From positions 10,352,642 through 10,416,641 of the forward strand of contig JAVDOI010000007.1 in the NCBI GenBank assembly GCA_032191485.1: 64,000 nt of DNA. The letters run 5' to 3'. Both the position numbers and the translations under genes were made by a program. Under the pieces are notes generated by a model that was not told the DNA's origin, did no database searches, and was given only the letters and a program-made list of their open reading frames with translations. The stretch is from Leptoclinus maculatus. Lineage: Eukaryota; Chordata; Actinopteri; Perciformes; Stichaeidae. This document shows, piece by piece, positions 49,133 through 62,100 of this stretch (positions are counted from its first letter, which is position 1; each line of letters opens with the position of its first letter).

Positions 49133-50399
49133 CAGTGGTGGGCCGTCAGGGCCTGCAAAGCCTTCTCTGCTGGCCTAAACAGAATCACAAAGTTATAGCT
49201 ATTTTATAATTTAATAATTTTTCTTCAATACACTACATGTATTATAATTTATAAAAATATTTTTCCCATTATCTTATTTTCTCATTGCACAGCTACTGTC
49301 TTCCTCTGTTGCTCTGCTTCCAGTGCAGCTTGTTTTAAGTAGAGCTTTTATCCAATCAGATTTCACCTCTGTGTCTCTAGGTAAGAAGAGAGGCCCGAGG
49401 CCTGCAGACTCACAAGTGAATCCATGTGCAGTTTAAGTGAATGGGGACGATATTGTTGATTGTCATAGTGTTCAACCAATCAGATCTTTAGTTTGACATG
49501 TTGGGTGTATTCTTTGACATGTCAGAGCCTGCTAGCTGGCCTACAAGTACGTGATTGGTCAGTGCTAGCGTGACATGTTGGGCGGTGACAATCCCAATAT
49601 CTGCTGCCTCTGTCTAGCGGACATTTTCAGCCCTCAAACACATTAAAACCTATTCAGGAAATACAACTGGGGAGGCTCGACTGTCTTCACTAGCGTCCAT
49701 GAATCGAGAAGGACTTCTTACTGGAACTAAAGCGGATAGATGTACTGAACAACCGTGAGATTAAACTCTTTATTAACAAAGAAAGAAGGATGGACTTTGT
49801 CTTTAAGTGAACAACAGCTCTGGTAAGTTAACTGCATCTGCAGTAGCTTTAATATGCTTGTTTATATATTATTATTTGTCCAACTTGTTTTTATGAAGAT
49901 GGATTTTTGTTTTTATATGTGATAGGAACTATTGTTACGTCCAATGTTGCTCTGGGGACATATTTAGCGGTGCCAGTGTTGCCAACTTGGCGACTTTCTC
50001 GCTAAATCTGGCGACTTTCTAAACCCTCATGGCGACTTTTTTTGTCAAAAGCTACTAGCGACAAATCTAGCGACTTTTTCTGGTGTTATTGGAGACTTTT
50101 CTGGTGTTTTGACTCGATAACGTTAAAGCACTACCGTTCTACAGTTACTGCCGTGAACGAGCAGCGGGTGCTGCCGTGAGCCCCTCTGCCACCCAAAAGC
50201 ACACACAGGCGGGTACTCTCACAGAAGCCTCGCACAGCAGTCAGAGCAGAGAGGAGACGCAGTCTCGCCGTATTCTCTGAAGTTAGTGTATCTATAGGTG
50301 TTTGCTTCATTTTTACACAAAACAAATAATAACCGTAGCTGTGTTTCAGCTGCAGGACAGCAGTGAAGGCCCAGGTATGAAATGCACGGCCCGCCACTG
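49133..50399. mobile_element. Non-autonomous hAT-type DNA transposon (1.27 kb)
   Basis: The termini are inverted: the left starts CAGTGGTGGGCCGT and the right, reversed, reads CAGTGGCGGGCCGT. CAGNGG ends are typical of hAT elements. The flanking 8-base sequences are GTTCATAT at 49125-49132 and GTTCATGC at 50400-50407, a diverged 8-bp target duplication, also as in hAT. There is no transposase frame. The interior holds a splice-donor-like TCTGGTAAGTT and a cluster of GCGACTTT motifs. The element ends about 1.5 kb upstream of the cd44 start codon. Confidence 0.8.
49989..50098. repeat. Degenerate tandem motif inside the hAT-type element
   Basis: GGCGACTTT or a variant (AGCGACTTT, GGAGACTTT) recurs five times in about 110 bases, separated by TCGCTAAATCT-like spacers. 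This gives a short imperfect tandem array. Confidence 0.75.
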
Positions 50400-50407
50400 G
50401 TTCATGC

Positions 50408-51368
50408 ATATGTAGGCCTATTTTAAAGTATCTGCCATCTTTGTTCATTGGATTTTTAGTTTTTTTACCCATTACCCCAAACAGCCCTATTTGTCCGATC
50501 CTCATATAGGCTCAATGAGCTGGAAATTCTGTGATTTAAGTGCCATAAGTTGCTGAGTGTAATAATAACTGTGTTCGCCTTATTGAAGGCCAGGTCGCTG
50601 TTTATATAAGGGCTGTCCCCATGACGACCACATTACTGGCCATGCTGAGCCAAAATAAATTATTTATGGTGGATGTTAAGGAAGTCAGGAAATTACAGAC
50701 GAGCAAACACATTCTTATCACAGTTGTTTATTTGAGATATTGCAAGATATGTTGTCGTTGGGGAGACCTTAGACGACTCCAGCCCTCACCTGAAATTAAT
50801 TGTTAATACCGAGTTTTAAAGTGAAGGGAAGATGGAAGTGGAAAAGGAAGGAAGCTGAGATATTGCAGATAACATCAAGCATGGGGGCTCCTCAGCTAAA
50901 AGTGTAACTGGAACAGATTCCCACAACCATCATTTTTTGTCATTCCTAGTGGTTTAAAAAAAGTAGCTCATAACTGGTGCGTGCTTTTGCTTCTTAAAAA
51001 CGTTTTCTCTGATGAATTTATGTATGTTAGCCAAGCAGTGCAGTGAGATCAATGGAGGTAAAAGCAGATGTTAGACAGAGAAATGTGTGCAACATTTCAG
51101 AGGTTTCTATCAATTTTTTGGTTCTATAAAAACTTGGAGGATGAGGTGTGTCTCTGTGAAATGGATGTGACCTCTTTCAATTGGTGTCACAGGATCACAC
51201 TGACACATACAGCAGAAAAAAGAAAGACAGAGAGCGCAAGGGAGCAGAGACAAGAAAATCGGATGAATTGAAAATGGAGTGAGAACTGAACAAAAGACCA
51301 GATGGGCTCTCAGAAACTGTTGCTGTCAGGGACATGAAAAGAGGAAGAGGGGGAGAGAGCGGGACATT
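50408..51368. other. Distal cd44 upstream region
   Basis: No gene or repeat is recognised. The span lies between the hAT-type element and the G-run cluster and may contain cd44 regulatory sequence, but no site can be singled out. Confidence 0.45.
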
Positions 51369-51395
51369 GGGAGGGAGGGAGGGAGGGAGGGAGGG
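51369..51395 (+). promoter_or_regulatory. G-quadruplex-type run upstream of cd44
   Basis: Seven GGG runs separated by single A bases lie about 530 bases upstream of the cd44 start codon, on the sense strand. Such a sequence strongly fits a parallel G-quadruplex. A regulatory role is inference; it could equally be a plain GGGA microsatellite. Confidence 0.55.
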
Positions 51396-51637
51396 AGAGG
51401 AGGATAAGCAGCCAGAGAGAGGGAGAGATTACCTTCTTCTTAACCATTAATAAATGTAGAGACAGGAAGAGGGGAGAGAATGAGCAAGCGAGGCTGAGGC
51501 AGGGCGGGAGGGGAGGTGGGGCAAGTGTGGAAGAGGCAGAAGGGTGTGTGCTCACATGAACCACTCTTGCCCTTCTGCGTGTGTGCCACTAGTCAGAGTG
51601 TCTTTCGGTCAAAGAACAGAAAAGTTGGGGCAAAGTC

Positions 51638-51644
51638 TGAGTCA
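51638..51644 (+). promoter_or_regulatory. AP-1 consensus site upstream of cd44
   Basis: TGAGTCA is a perfect AP-1 site, 280 bases before the start codon. AP-1 control of mammalian CD44 is known; use of this site here is inferred from sequence only. Confidence 0.4.
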
Positions 51645-51721
51645 GCTCCAGCAGCTACTAGACACTCACAGCAACTCCCTCCACAGTGACAGGTTTCTTC
51701 TCTCTCTCTCTTTTTTGACTG

Positions 51722-51745
51722 CTCTCTCTCTCTCTCTCTCACTCA

Positions 51746-51792
<47 letters not shown>
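51722..51792 (+). repeat. CT microsatellite in the probable cd44 promoter or 5' UTR
   Basis: Two CT runs (51722-51740 and 51751-51791) are separated by ACTCATTCA. They lie about 130 bases before the cd44 start codon. Confidence 0.9.
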
Positions 51793-51794
<2 letters not shown>

Positions 51795-51923
51795 ACACAC
51801 AAAAACACACACCACAACCACCACCCTTCACTCCTGGCAGAGGGAAGACAGGACCACAGGAGAACTGTTACACACCTTTACTACCAGCTACTCACCCAGC
51901 CATCGACAGACGCTTTGCCCAGG

Positions 51924-51990
51924 ATGTGGACGCTTGTCTTGGGGGTCACCTTTGGATTATTGGCCTCCTCCTGGTCGGAACAACTTCAAG
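51924..51990 (+). CDS. cd44: cd44 coding exon 1 (signal peptide)
   Basis: MWTLVLGVTFGLLASSWSEQ is a hydrophobic signal sequence with likely cleavage near residue 18. Start context AGGATGT has A at -3. Donor GTGAGG, phase 1. Confidence 0.85.
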
Positions 51991-54900
51991 GTGAGGGGAC
52001 TGTGCCTTCGCCCAGGGGATGGCTCTTTGTTTAGGGATATATTTATTTATATATATTTTCTTTTGACCTTATTTTGTCTAAATTGTGCCTGGCTTGACTG
52101 GCTGGCAACAGTCCTTTGTCTTCAGATTTTTAGGACCAGACTGTATTTGTGTTGTTTCCCTTCTTGAGCCTTGTTGAGAATGATGAGTGAACGTTCATGT
52201 AAAGAGAAGACAGTGAAAGAAAGAGGCTGTGCTCTGTTGCTGCTGCTGCTTATAGAACGGTTGAGTGGATGCCGGCAAGAGAGCGTGTGCTACACCAGCG
52301 CAGACAAGCTTACGTCTGGCAGTCTGAGACTCCTGACAGACACAAAGGAGACAGGCGCTCTTGCTCACTCTCTGTCTCACACACATTCACAGGCTGGGAA
52401 GTGAACCTTATTCATCAGGGTTTTGGATGATCAGTGTACCTTTTACAAGCAGTCATTTTAAAGTAGAAGCAGAAATGGAGGGTTGTTTTTTTGTCCTTCT
52501 CTGATGTGCTGATACAGCTGGAGTCTGTGCTGCCACGCTTAATGCTTTATTCTCTGACACAAAGGATGTTCAGCAATCGCTTTTCCCTCTCTAAGTCTCC
52601 CTCGTTTCTCTTTGTCTCTCACTCATGTGCTCTCTGTGTAAGGTTTTGATTGGATTTGTTGCTCGGAGCAATATATCTCTGGAGGCGAAATTGGTAGTGC
52701 ATCTAACAGGTCTGGGTTCGTCTGGCTTGTTCCCTGAGGAGGTGGTGGTGGAGTTGTTCACAAAGACTCCCTGTGGCACTGCGCTAAAGAACAATCAGCA
52801 TCAAGCTATACATTTGACCAGTATTTAAAGGCAAATAAGAGACTGCCTAAACAGCTTGTATGTGTACTGTATGCGGGAAGAGGAAAGGGGATGGGGCCAC
52901 TTCCAGCCCCCCTCCTTCCAGAGGAGTAGTGAGCTTTTGTGTGTGTGTACTTGTGTATGTATCTCTATGTTTGAGTGTTGAGAGTAATTGGTGTCCTGCG
53001 GCAGTTAGATCCCATCCTGGTGCAGACGTTGTCTTTGAACCTTAAACCTGTAGCTTTTGCTTGAACCACATCATTAAGAGCAGCACTCATGTAGGCCTGC
53101 TTATGGCTGGCCAGATGAGATTTGTGGAGAGTTATTTACGATACTGTCTATATGCTCACCAATAGCATCTATGAGCATGTATGATTCAACGGAAATTCTG
53201 TGGGAAAAAAATGTATTTGACTCTAGACTGTTTTTCCCAATAGTTGAATGAATACTTGAAATTCATACATAACTGTATGACCTCTGCAAGGAGTGTAATA
53301 ACAACACAATTTAGGATGGTTCAAATGTATTACTGACTCCAATAAGACAGTTGATCGAGAGACTATTATCTCACTGGGGAAAAAAAGGCCAAAACAAACA
53401 ATAAATACAAGTTATTTTTGCTTGTAATAAAAAAGGAAATTTGCCAATGGAACAAGTACACATTTTCTTTGCAACATTTCTTGAAATAAGATTAAGCCTT
53501 TCAAGATAAAAAGAGTTCTTTAAATTACCAAAGGTCATTTGGAGCTAAATTGCGCTAGTACTATGAAGTGCTGATCAGTAATACCCACAGTAAGTATGTC
53601 TTCACTTAACAAGATATTCGATATGCATTGCCTAAAAACTAGTCCATACATCTCACTTGTTAGGTGATAGTGTCTCATATTAAGTGTTTTGAGATATGAT
53701 ATCCCATTACACAAATATATGTGTATATGGGATATATATATATTATATATATATATATTTGCACTGCTGCGATGAACATGATAATTGTCAATTTCTTGGC
53801 TCAAACACCAAGAGATTCAACAGTGATGATCAGAATGACAAGATATGTAAAGCTTTCAACACAATCACAACTCTCAGTAACTTTATCTGATGAGTGAGCT
53901 TAGTGCTCTCGTATCTTTTGAGTTTATCGTAGTTCTGAGTCGTCCTCTATGCACTCGATTAGTCTCCCTCTCTTTCTCTCTCTAACACAAACACACACAC
54001 ACATAAACTTAGATGCATGCATTAAGGCCAACCTGACCGCTGGACTTCCTGCAAATGCGGCCGTATTTGCCTCCTTTGGCGTAACAACCCTTCCTGCATG
54101 CACCCGTGTCATGTTTCAAGGTGAGGGGTGGTCAGGGGGCCTGTGGACTGGGACTGGGCCCTGACAAAGAGGGCTTGTGCCTGTACAGGTCTGAGCACCA
54201 TCTCCTGCCACCTGAGACTCTCAGGCACGTGTTTTCCTTCTCTACCAATGTACCCTCCTCTGCAAATAAACCACCCTGAAGCAGAATGGCCCTGCACCAA
54301 TATCTTATATAACTCCTCTCCTCTTTTCATTTTCATTTCTTTACCCAGTGCCTTTGACACTGATTGAACTGGTCTTAAATGTTGCGGGGGTCCTCATATT
54401 CCAGGTTTCTTCCATCTCTTTGAGTGCTGTTAAACCTTCTAATTACTTTTTAAAACCTTTTAGTGAGTTTCATGCTCATATCCATACTTCCCCTGTATGC
54501 TCTCCCTCCTCATATAGCCCACACTAAAGTCTTTGTGTCCATGGGAAAACTGCTAAAAAATAGCAGGGATTTCCAAACTCACTATCATCAGGCAGAGTAG
54601 CAGATTATACTGATTTGATTTTAAGTACAAAAAGCATGTTGACACATAATAATGCGAACAAAAGCAGACAATGAAATTCTTCTGCAATGTCAGGAATGTT
54701 TTGAAATTAGTAATTTCCTATAAAAGCTTCTTTATCTCCAAACGTGAATGTTTAAAAAGCATGTTGGAGGTCTAACTTCTTATCACAGATCATCTATTTG
54801 GATTCATTGAAACCTTCTTTTTAATTTAGGGGAGACCTATATGTGCTACTAAGAAGCAAAAGAAAATAAGTGAACCTGCCTTCTCTAGTATTTCATAGGA

Positions 54901-55027
54901 AGCTGCTTTCAAAAGTGTATAGAATAGACGGAGGTGGAGGGAGACAGAAGGTGAGAAAGGATATGGCACCTTTGAAAGAAAGCGAGAGTCCTTCTTGTCA
55001 CCTTCAGGTAATGTTGGTTATTTATTG

Positions 55028-55083
<56 letters not shown>

Positions 55084-55560
55084 TTGTGTGTGTCCGCGTG
55101 TCTACACGTCCACAAACATATTTGCACCATGTCTCATGTTTCACCTGTCCCGTTGACCCGTTGGACTTTTGTTGTGACCAGTGGAGTGAAAAACATACCT
55201 GCTGACACAGCAACTTCATTCAAGTGTGATAATGCAGGACACTGGAGCATTGTGGGGGTGATGGTCCCTCTCTGAACTAGCTGATGAACTATGGCTAAAA
55301 GGATGTTACAGTAGTAGTGGGATGCAGGCTTTACAGTACACTGTTTGTTCTAGCCTGGGATTCGTGTACGGTGTTATGAGGAACTTCGGTGAGAACATTT
55401 TCAGTAAGGTGTGTCTGAGAAAGACAAGAAAAATGCAGATAAGGGGATAGCCACTGTTTGATATGTATTAATCTTGACATCAAGAAACTGAGCATACAGG
55501 CTCTCTTGCTGTGCTACATGCTGTGTCAGGGCTCTACAAAGGAAATGATCAGCCAACGTT

Positions 55561-55602
<42 letters not shown>

Positions 55603-56134
55603 TGTGTGTGTGCGTGCGCGCATCTGTGTTCTGCCTTTTGTGTTTGAGCATCTGCATGCAGGGGGTAATTTGTACTTTATTGCTGGCATGAAAAAGACAA
55701 ACAGAGAGAAAGTGAAGCGAGAGTGGAGAGTCAGGCTTGTCTATTACTTCTCGAGCAGCTGGAGGTTTTGGCAAGATGTTGTATTAAAGCTCTCTTTCTC
55801 TCAGGTTCTGTACACTCAGACTTTGCAGTATCCTTGGTTTCAACTCTATTAGGTGACAATGGAGCCTTTGGAAGAGTCAGTGCCTTGGCATAGCTGGCTT
55901 CTCATAAAGACACCCATGACTGTTGCCTCTGCATACTAATGTTTGTGCCTGAGATTCATGTCAGCACCCCTTTTCAGCTCACTGATGGTAAGCTGTGCTC
56001 CCTTTGATCCCCCTGGGCAGGTTTGCAAGGCCAGGACTGTTGTCTTGTTTTTCGTCCCTTTTCTTCCAGGGACACTGTGCCATGTGGCAGCATGTGTTGA
56101 GGTACTTGTTGTGTGTGTAGGTATGTGTGTGAGC

Positions 56135-56176
<42 letters not shown>

Positions 56177-59100
56177 GGGAATGAAGTAAGGGAAAGAGAG
56201 AAGCAACTGAAAGAGCCACAAACAGCAAAGAGCTCAACTTCCTGCTGCTGCTAGTGCTCTGTTACTCATAACAGCCAGTGGAAAAAGGGAGGGAGCTTTA
56301 AACACGCCCACAATATAACATCATAATTTCGTAAAAAGCTTTACTTTAAAGTTCTTGCATTTATATCTATCTATCTATCTATCTATTTACAATGCATGAG
56401 TCAAATTGAGAATGCAGCCTGGAAAAATCTGTACAGTTGGTGGTTAAACAGTGCCCCTCCCTCTTCGCTGAGGCTATAGCTGAACAATTTCTCATTGTGG
56501 AGCATGTGATAACAATGTGAGCACTCTTGCTGTTCAAAGTCAAGCAATCAAATATGGCAACAACAACAGCAACGCAAACCCCCCGAGTTGATTTAATTTC
56601 TTTCTGAAGCAGTCTCAATGAAGCCTCACAAATGTAGCACACATAGCAGTACAATTACATTATGTTGTACAGGCATTTTAATTGGTCTAGAAGTTATGAT
56701 ATTGTGAGGGAGCAGGTTTTACAAGTTTTAAGAATTCTAAGATTCTTGAAAAGAGAAGAAACATTGCTATATTTTGATTCAGTGCCCCAGCATGATTTAT
56801 TCTTCTAATTTGGGACCATTATTTTCAGTTTTCCGCTGAAACTGTGAGCGACAAAATCCAGATTAGAAAACATATGGCTCTGTATTTTTTGGTATAAATC
56901 TTGTGGAGTAATAACTAATTTCTTACACATTCTTGCTAAAAAATCTATTCCTGCTGGCTGTGTATTTGTGCTCCAAGTGACTTGTGAATCTTTAAGAAAT
57001 TCAGTCAGTGGAAGTTGTTTACTGTAATTAGTTGGCATTGTAGTTGCTTTATTTGTTCAAATACTTTGAAGCAGGTGTGGATGCAGATTGTCCTGTTTGC
57101 CAGGCTTCACTGCATGAATCTCATGAGAAACATTGCTATTTATATATATATGTGTGTGTGGTATTTTCTTGTGCAAGTCTGGTGTTGTTGCTGGGTGACT
57201 TAGCGTGAGACATCTTTCACATCCTGTACATCCGTCACCATGGTAGCACATTTAAATAAGCACCAAACAGATAGATAGATATGCAGATATTGGTTTCTTC
57301 TCTGCATGAACTGTTAGGATTCCAATAATGACATCTGGTGTTTGTGGTAAAGGATCCTACTTTTGCTTTTGCTTATGCAAATTAGTCTCGCATTTTAACA
57401 TTACAGGATACGATACCCACTGAATTCTTTTTTATTTTGAGAGTATTGACAATCTTGCGGCTTTTTAGTTCTCGCTATCTGATAAGCCTCAATATTAGTT
57501 TCCTGACATCTTATGCTATTGTACATAATGCTTTTTAAAATAGCTTTCAGTCGACTTCAACAGAAATTCTCGTGCACTAAACTGTTTTTTTCTGGGAGGG
57601 GGAGCCACGTAAACATCGCAAGGCAAAGTCACGGGTAAATATTCAGTGTAAGGTGTGTGTGTGTGTGTGTCCCATCTCGCGAGACTCTTCCCAGGTAGTG
57701 TCTCTCTCTCTCTTTCATTTTCAATGCAAATGATCACCTGCTCACATCAGAAAAATCCCCAGGTGTTGTGAAACTCTGAAATGTATTTCTTTGTAATGAC
57801 CATATGGATATTTGAAAGTGATCTACATGTTTACACATACCCATGCCGCCTAGTTTGCGTTTTTGTTTTCATTTCACTGAGGGAAAGTCATTTCCCTGAG
57901 GTTTCTCCTTTAGTCAAGCAAACTTAAGCAAATAGGCTCAGCATCCCACGAGAGACAAACATTGCACCACTGTCAGTGCAACGTTTAATAGCATTTTGTT
58001 TGGGCTAAACCTTTTGAGAAAGAAGTCAGTTAGTGTGGTGGAGAGCATAGTGAAGTTTTGTCTTGTTATAGTATGATTGATAATTTATTTACAAGACATC
58101 TAGCATAGTGTATGTTTGTGTGCGTACCTTTGTCTAACCTTCCTTGTATTTAAGCGCTATGTGTACTCTGCTTTGCACACTTTGTTTTGAACAAAAATGA
58201 CTTAGCAGGACCTGGTGGCTAAACACTGTAGATGAATATGCTGCCTGTCTCAAGACTCTTCTGTGCTTCTCTCCCAGAGAACTCATCTGAACAAGTCAGT
58301 CGTCTCATGACTCGACACTTCAATAATGACGCAAAAGACACTGCACATGTAGGCCATAGATCAAGATTTTACCATACATTTTAAGCATTCATGCGCACCA
58401 TCACAGTGTCAGGATGCAATAACTGAATCTTCTGAATGGACAACATGGTAGTTGAATTGAGTGAATGGCTGTGTTTTCTCTGTCAGGAAATCATGCGTGA
58501 ATCAAAAAGCATCAGCCGATTGAATCATAGCTTCCAATCGGCCACGCACCAATCACAGCCCACTCTCACTTCAAGGAGGTTTATTTAAATATGGTCCCTC
58601 CTCACTGATTCATTCTACATCTACGCTGTTACAGACCGCACTGCTGGCGAAGCTTCGCCTCCTCCACCCTTTTCTAGTTCAGAGTTCATCTTTCATGGCA
58701 AATGGTTGAAATGTATTTTAAAAACGTACTTCGGCTCATTCCTGTAAACCCTTGGGGGGTTAATGCTCTGTGCTCCCCGTCTTAGCTTGGTAGCTGCTGG
58801 CTAATCCGGGGAGCATTCAAAGAGCGGAGCCAACATCGCCAAGTTTAACTGTATTTCCATTTGTTGCAATAAATGGTTAAAATCTATGACGAGAGTGTTC
58901 CTGACTGAACAATATCTCATGTCATCTCAAAGTATTGTATTCCCTTCGAGGCCATAGTCAGTCTGTGGTTCCTTGTAACTGGCTAGAAATTATTTGAACA
59001 TAACATTTCAAGTGTTACAATAAAAAAGAACATGATAGACTCTGCGACACTGAACCTATATTTTTTCCTGCTCTTTCCCTACAGTGAATTCCCGCAGCTG

Positions 59101-62100
59101 CAGTTATGCCGGAGTATTTCTGGCTGAGGGAGCGAGCCGTCACTCCCTGAACTTTGACACGGCTCAAAAGGTGTGTGAGCAGCTGCAGAGCAACTTGGCG
59201 AGTCCAGAACAAGTCCAGGATGCCTATGATAAAAACATGGAAACGTGCAGGTGAAACCACAAGCCTTTGTTTAATAATTACCTTTATTGATTGCTGTGAG
59301 GAAGACTTTTTTATTTAATTTAATTTTGTTAATCATTGTAATGCTTGCTGAATAGAAAGTACAGTATTTAAGCTGTAAGACATGAAAGGAATACAGAATA
59401 TTGATGATGTAACATTTATGGACCCCATTTTCTCAAGATCTTGCCATGAATGTAGCCCTCTCACATCTTTTAACATTTCAACTTTTGGATCGCCTTCAGT
59501 TCAATCACAGGGAATACTTTGCTCATAATCAGACATCTGTCACAGTTCAGCTCCACACCCTCCTCACTCTACTCACTCTACCTGTCAGCCACTCCCTCCT
59601 CATCAGTCTAACTCCCTTCACCTGTTCACTCACCTGCCTCTGATCACTAATCAAGCCACTCCCTCCTCATCAGTCTAACTCCTTTCACCTGTTCACTCAC
59701 CTTCACCTGTTCACTTACTTTCACCTGTTCACTCACTTTCACCTGTTCACTCACCTTCACCTGTTCACTCACCTTCACCTGTTCACTCACTTTCACCTGT
59801 TCACTCACTTTCACCTGTTCACTCACCTTCACCTGTTCACTAATCAAGCCACTATAGACTCCTACCTCAAACAAGCATTGCCAGATTGTTCTTTGCTATT
59901 CTATGCCAGACTTTCCAGCGCTTTATCCCGGACTGATTTCCTGTTTATGCTTCCTGCTTCTGATCTGCCCGTCTCGCCTGACTCCCGGTAAACTCACCAG
60001 CCTTTTGTTCCTGACTTGGAATCATTCTGCCTGCTGTTTCGGCTCAGGCTTTTGATGTATCACTCTGTACCTGTTAAGTTTACAATAAAAGTTTACACAA
60101 TCCGTTACATCATTATTAAAACCCACGGTTGCACTATAAATGCACTTGGTCTCCATTATTGCAATTCATCCAGATATTTAAAAGAAGAACAAGGTCTTCC
60201 AGTTTGACAATATGGATACACCGTGTTTGTCATGTGGTAGACATGCCGTCGACTTCCAATTAAAGAAACCACCATCTGCTCCCAAAGTTTTTCTCTACTC
60301 CTCTGAGCAATGTGAATTACCTTGGTTCTCATTATGATGTAATGTGTTTAGACCTGGTATTCTGTATCAACAAATGTCTCAAAATATGTTTTCTAATAAC
60401 AATATTGTTGTGTCCATTCAGAAACGGCTGGATCAGCAATATGAGCATTGCCATACTCAGACACTCGCAACATGGAAACTGTGCAAATAACATGACAGGC
60501 TTCATTATTTATTCACGTGAAAAGCCTGAAGAACTCGTTGATGCCTTGTGCTATGATAATGAAGGTGACTATGTCCACAGGAAATAGTTACACTTTATCA
60601 GTGCAGTCCACAATTTAACTGATACTCAAATTTACAGTCTGTATTGCGTAGACCTGCTGTTATTTGCCTTTGATATCTTTGGTAAAGTCTACTTCCTGTT
60701 CCCCATGTACCAGCTGGGTCTGAGAAGAACTGTACGAAAGCATTTTCAGAAAAGGAAAACTTACCTTCAGATGCACCAGGTTAGTACAATATACCCATTC
60801 ACACTCAACTTACTGTAATACTTAGAGTGCCCATTTGTCACCATTTATCAAAAGTTTAAGCACTGATATACGGTAAAGTGAAAGCAAAAATGATAGATTG
60901 AAGGCATTGTAACTTGTTTATCATTAGACCAACTGAAATAATGTACAGGATGACAACATCTAAAAACAGGAAAATTATATCATATTTGGCATCTGCCATG
61001 GAACTGACTAGAAACAAATTTAGAAATTCTAACTTCTATTGCAGAAAGCACAAACCCTCCGCACTTGAACAACTTCAAGCAAAGAAAACCAAAAAAAACC
61101 CTCTTAAACAACATCTCGGTCTAGTTACCAAGTTATCGCGTCATTTTAGTCAACACCATCATCCTTTCAGCTTCAAGCAATGTTACTTGAGGTGGGATTT
61201 ACAGTCAACCTAAATCGGCTCTGGCTAAGCAAGAAGACAGCTGGGTGAGGTTACTTATTATGAACCATACATTAAGACGTTTACATGGCCTCATTGCAGG
61301 TTTTGAAGTTGTGTATTGTCCTACAGAGAAATATCGGAATTACAGATAGTGATTTGTGAATGCATAATAAAAAAAGTGTCCTGATATGTTAAATGCATAG
61401 TATACATGGATGTGACAATATTTATGGTAATACAGTGCACTGAAATAAACACTGTCAACAATGTAACAATGGCCTTGGAAGACTCCAACCGAGCCCTGTC
61501 AGTTTACATGACTTTTAAGAAGCATGACAAAATCAGAACTATAATTTTTTATGTTTAAAAAAATAGATCTTGGGGTAAAGCGCAGCAAGCAAAGACGATA
61601 CTAAGTGTGTGCTGTAGATTTAAATAGCACCTGCAGCATGCAATTTCTTTAATGGCTCTCTCCGATTGTATGGTCTGATGAGAATTTGTTCAATTATTTG
61701 GCTTCACCTATAATACATATGCTATAACACTGTATAGGGGTTATCTGAGTATAAGACAGTGATAAACTCAACTCAGGACGCACTTTCGTATGCATGTGGT
61801 TTGCATTGTAATACATTATTATTATAAAATGACTGTGGCATTATAACATTCATTGAAAAGTAAAAACAAGTTTAAATCCTACAAGAGAACGTTATCAGGC
61901 TTTACAACACTGTAAAGTAATATCCAGATAGACACCGCCATATTGCTAAGAAATGGTTAATGTTGTTCTAACATAAGTAATGTATGATTAAAACTTTACA
62001 TGACCCTGTTTATTCTCCAATCAGCTGAACCCTCACCACCTTCGGCCCCAACATCAGCAGAGGGCCAGGAAGAGACCTCTCCAAAAACCCGATCTGAGGA

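Larger units (their letters stand above)
51991..59084. other. cd44 intron 1
   Basis: At 7.1 kb this is the largest cd44 intron. It holds three long GT tracts (55032-55092, 55564-55620 and 56139-56174), an AT-rich palindromic patch at 53696-53760, a TATC run at about 56365-56387, a GT run at 57653-57670 and an LTR-like patch near 58470-58900. Open frames within have no family resemblance. Confidence 0.6.
59251..60421. other. cd44 intron 2
   Basis: It contains a 48-base block duplicated at 59587 and 59654 and an 18-bp minisatellite. The sequence from about 59440 to 60120 has the look of a degraded transposon (unique C/T-rich text ending near AATAAAAG at 60086), but I cannot assign a family. 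Confidence 0.5.

Noticed and set aside
51544..52167. 207-codon ORF across the cd44 start
   Set aside because: It is held open by the CT microsatellite and is in a different frame from the cd44 signal peptide.
59684..59845. CRISPR-like array
   Set aside because: The units are contiguous without spacers, and the DNA is a vertebrate intron.
59647..59874. Minus-strand frame with repeated VKVSEQ units
   Set aside because: The 18-bp minisatellite has a period divisible by three and so stays open by chance. It lies inside a cd44 intron.
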